Shown: positions 39,665-49,802, numbered from the stretch's first letter. The stretch: DNA of 64,000 nt from Calothrix membranacea FACHB-236 (GCF_014696315.1 NZ_JACJPX010000014.1:1-64000), one strand, 5' to 3'. The notes: generated by a model not told the origin, from the letters alone. Made by a program: numbers and translations.

Positions 39665-42625
39665 ATGAACTCCTCCCAACTAAATAGCGAACAACAAAAA
39701 AGATTTCCCGGATGGTTAGCTGTCGATTTTGGTACATCCAACTCTACCGTTACCCTTTTCGATCCCATTGAAGTACCCATCGCTGAAGTATTACCCAGAG
39801 AACAGGAAATGCGACTGCGCGATCGCATGGCGCAATGGCTGAATTCTCCGGCGGGAATTGCTTTACCCGATGTCAGTGCTAGCGATTGGGATAAATTTAT
39901 TGCTGATATTAGTAAAAATCTGGAAATCGAACCTAGCCGCTTAAGTGAAGTGTTTGAAAGTGATAATAGAGAACGATTTTTAGAAGCAATTCGCCAAATT
40001 GAACTATGTTTAGGTACAAGCGATCGCTTTCGGCGTGCTGTTAGTAAAAAGCTTTATCAGATATATCATGAAGTCTTCCGCGTTCCTACCCTAGAATCGC
40101 AAAATCTCATTCCAGTTGTTCTAGATATTGATCGTCGCAGTACCGAAATTAAAAGTGAGTTAGAAATTTCACGATTATCGGCCTTACAACTGAAAATGGG
40201 AAGGGAAGCTAGCGACAACAGAAAAAAAGCGATCGCCCAAGGAACTAGTAGTGTTTTAAAAGAAATTATCAGCCGATTTCATCACTCGCCCAAACGCTAT
40301 TTTGGACAGGATCGTTCTTTCCCAGTAATTTTAGATGAAAACGAAGAAACCATCAATGTTAACCAATTAATTCAAGCAGCTTGGGGACATTTAATTGAGT
40401 TAACCGAAGACTACCGCCAACGCGCTAGACGCAGATTTTCTGAAGGGGGATTTCTCTCTGCAGTTGTTACCTATCCTACTGTCGCACCGCCTGTTGTGCG
40501 TAAGGAAGTTAAGGAATTAGTTGAACAATTAGGATTAGATGATGTTCAAACTGCTTATGATGAAGCCGTTTCTGTAGCTATATTTTTTCTGTGGCGAGAA
40601 TTTGGTGGGAATCTCAATATTGGGATTGAATCTTTCAAGACTCGTTGTCGCCAAGAAGGAAATAAATGGTCACAAAATGTTCTGGTTTTAGATATTGGTG
40701 GTGGAACTACAGATTTAGCTTTAATTGAATTAACTTTAGAAGATAAAACGCCTTTCTTTGCTGATAATGAAGACCGAGGATTAGGTGGACGCTATTATAA
40801 ACTGACACCGAAACTATTAGGTTCATCTGGGCATTTACAGCTAGGTGGCGAATTAATCACCCTGCGAATCTTCCGACTTTTGAAAGTTGCGATCGCTGAC
40901 TTTTTGTTAACAGCAGTTGCTACAGGTAATTTAACCAGTGACAAGCTAGAAGATTTAATTAATTCCGAATTAAATGAACGGTTTATTGAAAACGGGCAAT
41001 TCAAAAGCGGTAGCATTTTAAAATGCTTGGATAAAGAAAATCCCGAAGGTGACGCTGCTTATAAAGATGCTTTAGATACTGCGGAAAAAGTCTTACCTAC
41101 CCGTTGGCAACAAGCACCGCAACGTCTGCAAACATTTTATACCCTCTGGGATCATGCCGAAACTGCCAAAATCAAACTCGGACAAAAGACCCCAGAAGAC
41201 GGTTCAATTTTGACCTTCAGCCTTTCTGAACAAGAAATTTATGAATTACTAGTTCAAAGTGCTATTAAATACCAAGCAAAAGATACTAGTAGTATCTGCG
41301 TTACCATCGATAGTCAGCAATTTGATCGCGCCGCATCATCAGCCATCAAAGAAGCGATCGGTATAGCCAAAGGATTGATGGATAGTCGCTTACGTCCAGA
41401 AGATGCCAAAGTAGACTCATGGAATTCCCACAAAGTAGATTGGTTGATTTTATCCGGTAAAACTTGCAACCTCGACTTGGTACAGCGCCACATCTACCAA
41501 GAATTTAGTAAATCTCCTTACTTCGTTTGGAACCCGGAACGCATTACCTTTGTGTTGGAATTTACTAAATTAGCTACCTCTGCTGGTGCTTGTTATGCCG
41601 AGAAATTACGGAGACTACGTTTTGATCCCGAAGAATCAAAAGGATTACTCCGTAAAGGTGCAAACCAACTAGAAATTGATGTCAAAAATCTGTTTTATTA
41701 TTTACCTTGCAACTTTAAACGCAAAACTCAAAGTAACGAACTGCTGACAATCTTTAAAGCTGGACAAGAACTTTATCAACTAGGCGCTGATGAAAGCGTT
41801 GCTAAAGTTCGGACTGAGTGGCAAGGTATACAGTTAACAAATATTATTTACCGTCAAGATTATGAAGATGGTGATTTGCGGCTGTGGGGTAGCTTTGATG
41901 GCAAAACTTTGATGGAAAAATTGGGATTATCAGAAGCAGACTTCCTGAAAAAAATTAAAGTCCAATTTGAAATTGACCAAACCTTACAATTTAGTGTCTT
42001 ACTTTGTCAAGGAAACCCTCATTATTTAATTGATGTTTCTGGTATTGATGTTAATTCTGTAATCTCTGCCGCTTCAGGAACTTCAGGCTTATTTGCTGAT
42101 GGTAAATTAAAGTGGAATATTGCTGTAGAAAGACCTAATAAAGACTTAAATGATGGTGATATTGCCATCAATGTAATTGAGTCAGCAACAGTAGATCAAC
42201 CAGATGCTTATCATCTTGTATTTGAAGCTGATAAAGATGTTAGTAAATCTCTACAAGAATTCCATTATTTGCGTGATGGTTCACCAGAACCAGGAACCGG
42301 ATTAATCAGTAATCCTCTACCTCCCTTCCCCAAAAATGGACAACACACCTTCTATGTTGTGCAGACAGATGCACAAACCAATACGAAAAAATGGATACGT
42401 ATTGGCGCATTAAGTAAACCCGATTTTGCTACAGATTACCCTTGCCAATATCGGGTCAGCATAGACAATCATGGGATTTTACGAATGCACGCAGGTGAAG
42501 TAACTTACTGGACATCAAGTGATCAAAAATGTCTTAAACAAGAAGGTTGTGTTTACCGTGCTGAACTGGAATTACAACCCAACGAAGTTGATAAAGAACG
42601 CGATCCATTTTGCGGAATTCATTAA
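39665..42625 (+). CDS. SrfB-like actin/Hsp70-fold ATPase
   Basis: 986 residues from ATG 39665. The open frame before this (from 39458) encodes repeat DNA (GGACGCAAA units), so it is excluded. Actin-fold ATPase motifs: phosphate 1 VDFGTSNSTV (residues 20-29), phosphate 2 LDIGGGTTDLAL (342-353) and the adenosine motif LILSGKT (594-600). The approximately 250-residue insertions and the final beta-rich region (about 700-986, with CQYRVSIDNHG) are beyond normal Hsp70. This architecture and length match the 'virulence factor SrfB' family. It follows the dynamin-like gene by 200 bases and precedes an unknown gene, suggesting one ATPase/GTPase machine. Confidence 0.8.
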   Translation: MNSSQLNSEQQKRFPGWLAVDFGTSNSTVTLFDPIEVPIAEVLPREQEMRLRDRMAQWLNSPAGIALPDVSASDWDKFIADISKNLEIEPSRLSEVFESDNRERFLEAIRQIELCLGTSDRFRRAVSKKLYQIYHEVFRVPTLESQNLIPVVLDIDRRSTEIKSELEISRLSALQLKMGREASDNRKKAIAQGTSSVLKEIISRFHHSPKRYFGQDRSFPVILDENEETINVNQLIQAAWGHLIELTEDYRQRARRRFSEGGFLSAVVTYPTVAPPVVRKEVKELVEQLGLDDVQTAYDEAVSVAIFFLWREFGGNLNIGIESFKTRCRQEGNKWSQNVLVLDIGGGTTDLALIELTLEDKTPFFADNEDRGLGGRYYKLTPKLLGSSGHLQLGGELITLRIFRLLKVAIADFLLTAVATGNLTSDKLEDLINSELNERFIENGQFKSGSILKCLDKENPEGDAAYKDALDTAEKVLPTRWQQAPQRLQTFYTLWDHAETAKIKLGQKTPEDGSILTFSLSEQEIYELLVQSAIKYQAKDTSSICVTIDSQQFDRAASSAIKEAIGIAKGLMDSRLRPEDAKVDSWNSHKVDWLILSGKTCNLDLVQRHIYQEFSKSPYFVWNPERITFVLEFTKLATSAGACYAEKLRRLRFDPEESKGLLRKGANQLEIDVKNLFYYLPCNFKRKTQSNELLTIFKAGQELYQLGADESVAKVRTEWQGIQLTNIIYRQDYEDGDLRLWGSFDGKTLMEKLGLSEADFLKKIKVQFEIDQTLQFSVLLCQGNPHYLIDVSGIDVNSVISAASGTSGLFADGKLKWNIAVERPNKDLNDGDIAINVIESATVDQPDAYHLVFEADKDVSKSLQEFHYLRDGSPEPGTGLISNPLPPFPKNGQHTFYVVQTDAQTNTKKWIRIGALSKPDFATDYPCQYRVSIDNHGILRMHAGEVTYWTSSDQKCLKQEGCVYRAELELQPNEVDKERDPFCGIH

Positions 42626-42850
42626 ATTGAAGCATGAAGGATGAAATTACTAGCAATCTGTTTGATGTTGGGAAATAAATCTTGATTTATGCACCAACAA
42701 TTTAGACTGCTGAATTCGTCGTAGAATGATAAAAAATCTTTCGCTCCTGTTCTATCCTGAATATCTGATTTTTCATACTACCCTTCGGAAACGCTAACGG
42801 CGGACATCCTTTATACTTCATCCTTGCTAGTAAAACTGGAGACGAAATTC

Positions 42851-43945
42851 ATGCAGCACCTACGTCAGCTATTGGCAATAGAAAACTCCCAATTAGCCCA
42901 ATTATTAAGGTTTAGCCTGTACGGAATCGAAGCATCTTTAAAGCAAGCACAAAAAGAATTACCTAGCGATCCAGGGGCTAAATTATGCGACGAGTTGCTG
43001 CAAGAAATTCGTAGCCTTTTGCAAACTAAATATCAAAAATCTTCAGATTTAAACTCTAATAATGAATTAAAACTAAGTCGCATCAAAGAAGCTTTTAATA
43101 CAGATAAAGAACTCAAATTATATTTAGGAAATTTTCAATTACAAAGCCAAACAGATTCAGAATTATGGAACGAGATACAACGCAAATTACTACGAGTTCC
43201 TGAAGATTTGGCGACAGCTTGGCGACAACGTGCCTTGACTTTGGCTCAAGAAGTTGGTGCAGTAGAAGATAATTCCAATCTCTACACCCTACCCTTCATC
43301 AGAGACGAAATTATTTACCCTGGATTGAGTGGTACTATCCAAGCTCAAGGCTTATATTTATCTCAGAAATTACTGCCAAATTCGGAAATTATTCAAAATA
43401 ACGAATCCAGCGATTTAAATCTACTAGCTGGTTATTTGCTGCTTTGTATAAAATTTATCGAAATTGACCCGGATTTACACCACGCCTTAAAAAGCATATT
43501 TAGCTTTGATATTATTTCCTTACACTCCAAGCCAGAACAGCAAACCCAATATATTGAAGCATTAACAGGCCGCTTTCAGCGTACTCAAAAAGCTGTAGAA
43601 AATGCTGATCCAGTCTTAACTCTACGTGCTTGGATTGACATTGACGAAGCCATACACTCTTTAGTATTTGTTCCGCCAAGCGATCGCTATTCTTGGTGGG
43701 GTAACCTACAACAAGAATCTCGCCGGATGCTGAAAAAATTTGTCGATCAGGCGATCAATGCAGGTAACGAAGTCAGAATACGCCAATTATCAGGGCTTTA
43801 CGCCGATATATGTGCCTTAACTAAAGATGACTTACAACTCGATTGTGGCGGTAATCCTGGCGAAGTTCTGGCTTGTCTGCGAGTCTACGTGCGAATTAAT
43901 CAAGAAGAGTTACCAGGGCGTGTAATATTTCGCTCATCACGCTAG
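42851..43945 (+). CDS. Unrecognised protein, third gene of the dynamin/SrfB-like cluster
   Basis: 364 residues from ATG 42851 (MQHLRQLLAIENSQ), chosen over the TTG at 42824 because GGAG lies 10 bases ahead. Mostly helical and soluble; no signal peptide or membrane helix. The C-terminal part (about 240-364) contains RFQRTQKAVENADPVLTLRAW and a final VYVRINQEELPGRVIF. No known family recognised. It is co-oriented with the two large ATPase genes (225-base gap) and by position could be the SrfA-like adaptor of the set; this is inference. Confidence 0.65.
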   Translation: MQHLRQLLAIENSQLAQLLRFSLYGIEASLKQAQKELPSDPGAKLCDELLQEIRSLLQTKYQKSSDLNSNNELKLSRIKEAFNTDKELKLYLGNFQLQSQTDSELWNEIQRKLLRVPEDLATAWRQRALTLAQEVGAVEDNSNLYTLPFIRDEIIYPGLSGTIQAQGLYLSQKLLPNSEIIQNNESSDLNLLAGYLLLCIKFIEIDPDLHHALKSIFSFDIISLHSKPEQQTQYIEALTGRFQRTQKAVENADPVLTLRAWIDIDEAIHSLVFVPPSDRYSWWGNLQQESRRMLKKFVDQAINAGNEVRIRQLSGLYADICALTKDDLQLDCGGNPGEVLACLRVYVRINQEELPGRVIFRSSR

Positions 43946-44194
43946 TTTTTGGCTATTTTTGGCTAAATTCACTACCAATTTCTGGATTTAAGAGAAGCAA
44001 AACTGAACAATTAATGTCCAGCTTTGCTTACAAGTTAGAAATGCAAAAGCTTGCATTTTCTACAACTATCGAAAGAATGATATTTATCTGAATGTATTGC
44101 AACTGCGATCGCAGTCTGAATGAGTCTTGATGTCAACACAAGCCAGACGACTCTACACATCGCAGTCTTAAGAGAACATCAAGCCAAGCTGAAT

Positions 44195-44374
44195 CTAGAG
44201 GATACCCCAGAAGTGTAAAACTCCTTGGCCCGAAAAAACTTCTACTAGAATCGCTGCTATAAAACCAATCATTGCAAAACGACCATTCCAGTTTTCACTC
44301 TGAGGAGTGAAGCCCCAGCGTAAAGCGTTAGGATCTTCAGAAACTGTAGGTGTAGGATTCTTCGTGCCTGTCAT
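44195..44374 (-). CDS. High-light-inducible protein (Hli/SCP, single-helix chlorophyll-binding)
   Basis: 59 residues from ATG 44374, with GGAG 8 bases before it (a GTG further upstream is weaker). One membrane helix with the chlorophyll-binding core [16 protein letters not shown], the ExxNxRxAM motif of the Lhc/Hli family, and a short hydrophobic C-terminus. These proteins dimerise in the thylakoid and quench or store chlorophyll under high light. A strong HLR1 element sits just upstream. Confidence 0.92.
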   Translation of the reverse strand: MTGTKNPTPTVSEDPNALRWGFTPQSENWNGRFAMIGFIAAILVEVFSGQGVLHFWGIL

Positions 44375-44415
44375 AAATAACACTCCGAGCTTTTATGTGG
44401 TGACAGTTGTGACTG

Positions 44416-44433
44416 CCTGTAAAGTAATGTAAC
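44416..44433 (-). promoter_or_regulatory. HLR1 (RpaB) box upstream of the hli gene
   Basis: On the minus strand the sequence is GTTACATT-AC-TTTACAGG, matching the HLR1 direct repeat (G/T)TTACA(T/A)(T/A)NN(G/T)TTACA(T/A)(T/A) except for the last two bases. It lies 42 bases before the hli start, the usual place for control by the response regulator RpaB. Confidence 0.7.
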
Positions 44434-44588
44434 AGTTTTTTGTAGAAATGCAACATTTTCTTGACAAACTAACGATAAATATAATTTGCACTCAACCATA
44501 AACTGTGTGCATAAGTAGCTTTTATTGTTTTCCGCATCCAGAAGAATTTTTATACTTAAAATAAGATTTTCGCGATCGTCAGAAAATC

Positions 44589-45404
44589 ATGTTTAAAAGT
44601 CCACTCCGTTATCCAGGCGGTAAATCAAAAGCAATAAATCAAATAATTGAATACTTACCAGACAATTTTTCTGAATTTAGAGAACCATTTGTAGGTGGTG
44701 GTTCTGTATTCATTTACTTAAAGCAAAAATTCCCCAATCTCAAAATTTGGATTAACGATTTAAACCGCGAATTATTTCTATTTTGGAAATTTGCTCAATC
44801 TGATATTTCTGATTTAGTTAAAGAAATTCGTCATATTAAAAATAAATATACAGATGGTAGATTATTATTTACAAAATTAACAACCGTAGATATTAACCAG
44901 CTATCTGATTTTGAAAGAGCAGTTCGCTTTTTCGTTCTCAATAGAATTACATTTAGTGGAACTGTAGAATCTGGTGGTTACTCTCAAGAAGCTTTCCATA
45001 AACGCTTTACTAATTCATCGATAGACCGTCTGGAAAAATTAGAAAGCATTTTATCAAACGATATTCTTATTACTAATTTAGATTACAGCGAATTATTATA
45101 TGCACCAGGCGAGAAAGTATTTCTATTTTTAGATCCGCCCTATTTTATAGCTACCAAATCTAAGCTTTATGGCAAAGGCGGTAACTTACATACATCTTTT
45201 GAGCATCAAAAATTTGCAGAAATATTAAAACAATGCCATCACGATTGGTTAATTACCTATGACGATTCGCCACCAATTCGAGAAAATTTTCAATGGGCGA
45301 ATATTTTTGAGTGGGAATTGCAGTATGGGATGAATAATTATAAACAGAGTAATGCTGCTAAAGGGAAAGAGTTATTTATTACTAACTATAAAATTTCCTC
45401 GTAG
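44589..45404 (+). CDS. D12-class DNA adenine N6-methyltransferase (Dam-like), orphan
   Basis: 271 residues. N-terminal PLRYPGGKSKAINQI (SAM-binding entry), motif I FREPFVGGGSVF and catalytic motif IV DPPYF are intact, with the FVLNRITFSG segment of the alpha group. Dam-like enzymes of this class usually methylate GATC. There is no restriction endonuclease next door, so it is an orphan methylase, comparable to DmtA of Anabaena. GATC lies within GCGATCGC octamers, so HIP1 sites could be its main substrates; target specificity is not proven here. Confidence 0.88.
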   Translation: MFKSPLRYPGGKSKAINQIIEYLPDNFSEFREPFVGGGSVFIYLKQKFPNLKIWINDLNRELFLFWKFAQSDISDLVKEIRHIKNKYTDGRLLFTKLTTVDINQLSDFERAVRFFVLNRITFSGTVESGGYSQEAFHKRFTNSSIDRLEKLESILSNDILITNLDYSELLYAPGEKVFLFLDPPYFIATKSKLYGKGGNLHTSFEHQKFAEILKQCHHDWLITYDDSPPIRENFQWANIFEWELQYGMNNYKQSNAAKGKELFITNYKISS

Positions 45405-45609
45405 CTATAAATTAAACTCTTTCTATATAGGAAGCCGATTTGATTTCTGGAAAAATCTCAGATTGCTTACGGATGCGTTACGCTACGTGAACTATTCTCT
45501 CTATATCAACCATTAAATTGCTGACTATAAACTGTTTCCCGTTTTCCGGTAGGATAGCTCCCAGACACTTCAATAAAAGCTCAACCCTACCACACGCAAA
45601 CAGAATTGT

Positions 45610-46686
45610 ATGACAACTTCTCCCATTTCCACGCCAGAAATCTCACCTAGCTGGTATATCCTGCTGCAACAATTAATCGATGGTGAATCTTTATCCCGCA
45701 CTCAAGCTGCGGAATTGATGCAAGGCTGGCTAAGTGAATCTGTTCCGCCTGAATTATCGGGAGCAATTTTAACAGCACTGAACTTTAAAGGTGTTTCTGC
45801 TGACGAATTAACAGGTATGGCGGAAGTACTCCAATCTCAATCAAAGTTAGGGACTGGGAAAATTGATTCTTTCCAATCTCCAACTCCTCTAATTGATACC
45901 TGTGGTACTGGTGGAGATGGTTCGTCAACTTTTAATATTTCCACTGCGGTTGCTTTTGTGGCTGCTGCCTATGGTGTACCTGTGGCTAAACATGGTAACC
46001 GTTCGGCATCAAGCCTCACAGGAAGCGCTGATGTATTAGAAGCTTTGGGTGTAAATCTTGGTGCTGCTAGCGAAAAAGTCCAAGCCGCAGTTCAAGAAGT
46101 GGGGATCACTTTTCTGTTTGCCCCTGGTTGGCATCCCGCACTCAAAGCTGTGGCGACATTGCGGCGGACTCTCAAGGTAAGGACTGTTTTTAACTTACTT
46201 GGGCCTTTAGTCAATCCTTTAAATCCGACTGGGCAAGTGGTAGGGCTATTTACTCCTAAACTATTGGCAACAGTTGCCCAAGCCTTACAAAAGTTGGGTA
46301 AACAAAAGGCAATTGTTGTACATGGAAGAGAAAGATTAGATGAAGCGGGGTTAGGAGATATAACCGATTTGGCAGTTTTATCTAATGGTGAAGTGCAGTT
46401 AACTACTATTAATCCCGAAGAGGTGGGTTTAACACCTGCATCAATAGGCACACTCAGAGGTGGAGATGTGCAAGAAAATGCGGAGATTTTAAAAGCAGTT
46501 CTACAAGGTAAGGGAACTCAGGCGCAACAGGATGCTGTAGCGTTAAATACTTCATTGGCGCTACAAGTGGCAGGTGCGATCCCACTGCTAGATCATGCCC
46601 AAGGAATTAAGCTAGCTAAGGAGATCCTAAATAGTGGCGCTCCTTGGGTGAAATTGGAGCAGTTAGTCCATTTTCTGAAGAATTAA
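45610..46686 (+). CDS. trpD: Anthranilate phosphoribosyltransferase
   Basis: 358 residues. Motifs: [17 protein letters not shown] (PRPP-binding), [21 protein letters not shown], and [18 protein letters not shown]. It transfers phosphoribose to anthranilate in tryptophan synthesis; the other trp genes are elsewhere, as is normal for cyanobacteria. Its 3' end overlaps by 71 bases the end of a convergent lipoprotein gene. Confidence 0.95.
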   Translation: MTTSPISTPEISPSWYILLQQLIDGESLSRTQAAELMQGWLSESVPPELSGAILTALNFKGVSADELTGMAEVLQSQSKLGTGKIDSFQSPTPLIDTCGTGGDGSSTFNISTAVAFVAAAYGVPVAKHGNRSASSLTGSADVLEALGVNLGAASEKVQAAVQEVGITFLFAPGWHPALKAVATLRRTLKVRTVFNLLGPLVNPLNPTGQVVGLFTPKLLATVAQALQKLGKQKAIVVHGRERLDEAGLGDITDLAVLSNGEVQLTTINPEEVGLTPASIGTLRGGDVQENAEILKAVLQGKGTQAQQDAVALNTSLALQVAGAIPLLDHAQGIKLAKEILNSGAPWVKLEQLVHFLKN

Positions 46687-47683
46687 TATCCGCATGAGAT
46701 TGTGGACGAAATTCCACGACATTGCGCTTGATGGTGACATCATAATTGCCAAAAAAGTCGTGTCCTAGCAGTCCAGTTTCTAAATCTGAGCCTGCGATCG
46801 CCACGGCTACTTTATTCACGCTTACCCCAGCGGCTGCCATTGAACTAACATAGCCAATAGTAAATTCTACTTGCTTAGAACTAGCTGTGTTGGCTTTGGT
46901 TCTACCTACTGGTACTACACCCAAAGCATTAGCCATGTTTTGGGTAATTACAGTTCCACTAGCCCCTGTATCCACAATCATCTCGAATTTGCGATCGCCA
47001 TTGAAGGTAACTTCAATAATTGGTGTTCCCCCAATGCGGCGCTTGATTGGGGCCGTAAAGACAGCTTGATCGTCAGCAATTTGTGCAGATGGCATCAGCA
47101 CAGATTGCACTGCAGGCTGTGATTTTGCCACCAGTGGGGATAAAGGTTGAGTGGGCTGAGGCGTGTTTTTTTTCGCAGATGGTACTACAACCACTACTCT
47201 TTGAGGTGCCTTTTGCGGTGGTTGTACTGCAACTGGCGCTAGAGCTTTTGGTGTGGCTTTATCCAAAGCGTACTGAATTTGGCGCTGGTATTCCGAGATT
47301 TTGATTTGCGCGACCGTGAAATTAGGGCTTTCTTGCTGCACATTTTTCATCAGCGCGATCGCATCCTGAAACTGAGTTGCTACCAACTTCCAATCATCAG
47401 GAGATTGGGCAGACTGGCTAATCGTCATCGCACCTGCGGCTTTGTCCAGCGCCAATTCAAAAGAATTTAATTGAACAGCAGGTTCAGACGGTGGCTGTGG
47501 TTCTGGGTTGGATAAAGGTGAAGCTTCGACAAAAGGTGATGCTGCTATCTTGTCCGCAAGCTGAGGTTGCTCTTGGTCAACAGTCGCAGTAGTCTGTTTG
47601 TCCTTACTACAGGCAACACCCAAAACCGCTAGCGCACTTGTGAAAACAATCAGGGTTGCACGGGATAAAAAAGACTGAAGCAT
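46616..47683 (-). CDS. Secreted lipoprotein with a retropepsin-like aspartyl protease domain
   Basis: 355 residues. Signal peptide with a lipobox (VLGVAC, Cys near residue 26). A low-complexity Pro/Gln/Ala-rich region and a helical segment (about 70-140) precede the C-terminal single-domain aspartyl protease: [15 protein letters not shown] (active-site D-T-G) and a later [11 protein letters not shown] flap-like segment. The retropepsin family includes clan AA proteases exported in bacteria; substrates are unknown. It converges with trpD with a 71-base overlap. Confidence 0.85.
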   Translation of the reverse strand: MLQSFLSRATLIVFTSALAVLGVACSKDKQTTATVDQEQPQLADKIAASPFVEASPLSNPEPQPPSEPAVQLNSFELALDKAAGAMTISQSAQSPDDWKLVATQFQDAIALMKNVQQESPNFTVAQIKISEYQRQIQYALDKATPKALAPVAVQPPQKAPQRVVVVVPSAKKNTPQPTQPLSPLVAKSQPAVQSVLMPSAQIADDQAVFTAPIKRRIGGTPIIEVTFNGDRKFEMIVDTGASGTVITQNMANALGVVPVGRTKANTASSKQVEFTIGYVSSMAAAGVSVNKVAVAIAGSDLETGLLGHDFFGNYDVTIKRNVVEFRPQSHADINSSENGLTAPISPKERHYLGSP

Positions 47684-47990
47684 AATTAACTTCGATTTTA
47701 CCTGCCTGAAGGGTAGGAAATCTACCTCTTTTGCGGGAAAGTTGAGATTGGGGGATTAGGGGTAATGGAAGGGGGATGATGGAGACAAGCAGGATAACTA
47801 TTAATCACCAAACTTTCTGTTCTCTAACCAACATCAAATGACAAATTTTGTTTCTCGCTAATTTGCCTCACTCATGGGATAATTAACATTCGCAGCTTAC
47901 TAGGGACTAAAGAATAGGTCTAAGACTAGCAAAATTTTCCTAATCCCTAGCTCCTTGCCCCTAGCTCCTAACCCCTAATCATGATTGCCT
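47684..47990. other. Intergenic region between the lipoprotein gene and carA
   Basis: About 300 bases with short AGGGGTAATGG and CCTAGCTCC-type heptamer repeats; divergent promoters for both genes must lie here. No other structure recognised. Confidence 0.4.
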
Positions 47991-49154
47991 ATGCCCCTGT
48001 CTGACACAATCCCGGCTTTACTTGTCCTAGCGGATGGCACCGCTTATCGCGGTTGGTCTTTTGGTGCTACAGGAACCACAATTGGGGAAGTGGTATTTAA
48101 CACTGGCATGACTGGGTATCAAGAAGTGTTGACTGACCCTAGTTATTGTGGACAAATTGTCATTTTTACCTATCCTGAATTGGGTAACACTGGTGTTAAT
48201 CCCGAAGATGAGGAATCAGCTAGACCGCAGGTGCGAGGTGCGATCGCCCGCAATATTTGCCACCGCCCAAGCAACTGGCGCTCGACACAATCTTTGCCTG
48301 ACTACTTGAAACAGCACCAAATCCCCGGTATCTATGGACTTGATACCCGCGCCCTCACCCGTAAAATTCGGATGTATGGAGCCATGAATGGTGGTATTTC
48401 CACATCTATTTTGGATGAGGCGGAGTTATTAGAACAGGTACAGGCAGCCCCAACTATGCAAGGGCTAAATCTGGTGCGTGAAGTCACGACCCGAAAGGTT
48501 TATGAATGGTCAGACCCCACTATCCCCGCTTGGGAATTTAACTCCAATGCCTCTGAGAGAAACGGAGACACCTTTACGGTTGTCGCCCTTGACTTTGGAG
48601 TGAAGCGGAATATCTTGCGTCGTTTAGCAAGTTATGGTTGTCAAGTAATTGTTGTGCCCGCGAATACAGCACCAGAGGAAATTCTCAAATATAATCCAGA
48701 TGGTATCTTTCTTTCCAACGGGCCGGGCGATCCAGCAGCAGTCACAGAAGGAATTGAAACTACCAAGGCATTGCTAGGCGCTCAAAAACCCATCTTTGGC
48801 ATTTGTATGGGACATCAAATTTTGGGTCATGCCTTGGGAGCAGAAACCTTTAAACTCAAGTTTGGGCATCGGGGATTAAATCAACCTGCGGGTTTACAGC
48901 AACGGGTAGAAATTACCAGCCAGAACCACAGTTTTGCCATTAACCCAGATTCTTTACCAGAAGCAGTGGTAGAAATCAGCCACCTAAACTTGAACGATCG
49001 CACTGTTGCTGGTGTACGTCACAAGTCTTTGCCCGTTTTCTCGGTGCAATACCACCCCGAAGCTAGTCCAGGCCCTCACGATGCTGATTACTTGTTTGAG
49101 GACTTTGTCAAAGCAATGCGAGAAGCACGTCAATCGCAGGGGGCTAGGAATTAG
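47991..49154 (+). CDS. carA: Carbamoyl-phosphate synthase small subunit
   Basis: 387 residues from ATG 47991 (a TTG two codons earlier is unlikely). N-terminal CPSase domain: [40 protein letters not shown]-terminal class I glutaminase: [11 protein letters not shown], nucleophile in [10 protein letters not shown], and catalytic His-x-Glu in [13 protein letters not shown]. It feeds ammonia to CarB for arginine and pyrimidine synthesis. carB is not in the window, as usual for cyanobacteria. Confidence 0.96.
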   Translation: MPLSDTIPALLVLADGTAYRGWSFGATGTTIGEVVFNTGMTGYQEVLTDPSYCGQIVIFTYPELGNTGVNPEDEESARPQVRGAIARNICHRPSNWRSTQSLPDYLKQHQIPGIYGLDTRALTRKIRMYGAMNGGISTSILDEAELLEQVQAAPTMQGLNLVREVTTRKVYEWSDPTIPAWEFNSNASERNGDTFTVVALDFGVKRNILRRLASYGCQVIVVPANTAPEEILKYNPDGIFLSNGPGDPAAVTEGIETTKALLGAQKPIFGICMGHQILGHALGAETFKLKFGHRGLNQPAGLQQRVEITSQNHSFAINPDSLPEAVVEISHLNLNDRTVAGVRHKSLPVFSVQYHPEASPGPHDADYLFEDFVKAMREARQSQGARN

Positions 49155-49219
49155 GGACTGGGAACTGGGGAATAGGAATTTTAAATTTTAGATTTTGCGT
49201 TCGCGTAGCGTGTCGAAGA

Positions 49220-49259
49220 CAAAAGTTGCAAGGAGGGTTTCCCTCCGTAGCAAACTTTT
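49220..49259. repeat. Palindromic repeat (AAAAGTTGC... hairpin)
   Basis: AAAAGTTGC-AGGAGGG-TTT-CCCTCC-GCAAACTTTT-like arms form a hairpin between carA and the STAS gene. Same GGAGG/CCTCC class as at 27563 and 29606. Confidence 0.6.
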
Positions 49260-49433
49260 CAAGACTGATTTTAGATTTAAACTCAATCCAAAATCGCAAA
49301 TCCAAAATCCAAAATTGATTTGCCCCATGCCCTAAGTCATCAGGTTGTAGACAACTTGCACTAAAACCATTTATACTGGAGCGTTCACTTTCACCATGAG
49401 GAGGGAGTTATTGCTGAGCAACTGAATCTAACT

Positions 49434-49778
49434 GTGAGCCTAAGGGGTACTCGTGAAGCCCGGGATAACTATCAGCTATTCCGCCTCACAGGTTTATTAG
49501 ATGCCTTTTCTGAGCCGACATTTCGTAAGGTACTTGGTGGCAAAATTGATGAGGGCCCAAAGCACATTATCTTGGATCTCTCACAGATTGACTTTGTTGA
49601 TAGCTCTGGCTTAGGTGCTTTGGTGCAGCTAGCCAAGCAGGCCCAAAACCTTACTGGCACCTTGCAGATTGTCACTAATGCCCGTGTAACTCAAACGGTC
49701 AAGCTGGTTCGCTTAGAGAAGTTTCTCTCCCTGCAACTAAATGTTGAAGCGGCTCTAGAAAACATCAAGTCTTCTTGA
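49434..49778 (+). CDS. STAS-domain anti-sigma factor antagonist
   Basis: 114 residues as counted from GTG 49434. STAS core: FRLTGLLDAFSEPTFRKVL, then DLSQIDFVDSSGLGALVQL, with phospho-acceptor serine S-S in DSSGLG. Single-domain SpoIIAA-like proteins bind a partner kinase or anti-sigma factor; their phosphorylation switches binding. A perfect AGGAGGG at 49399-49405 is 28 bases before this GTG, too far; an in-frame ATT at 49410 is well placed instead, which would add MIAEQLNLT. The start is therefore uncertain. Located between carA and mrnC; its partner gene is not nearby. Confidence 0.88.
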   Translation: MSLRGTREARDNYQLFRLTGLLDAFSEPTFRKVLGGKIDEGPKHIILDLSQIDFVDSSGLGALVQLAKQAQNLTGTLQIVTNARVTQTVKLVRLEKFLSLQLNVEAALENIKSS

Positions 49779-49802
49779 TTGCTTGACCACTAAAACCAAT
49801 CT

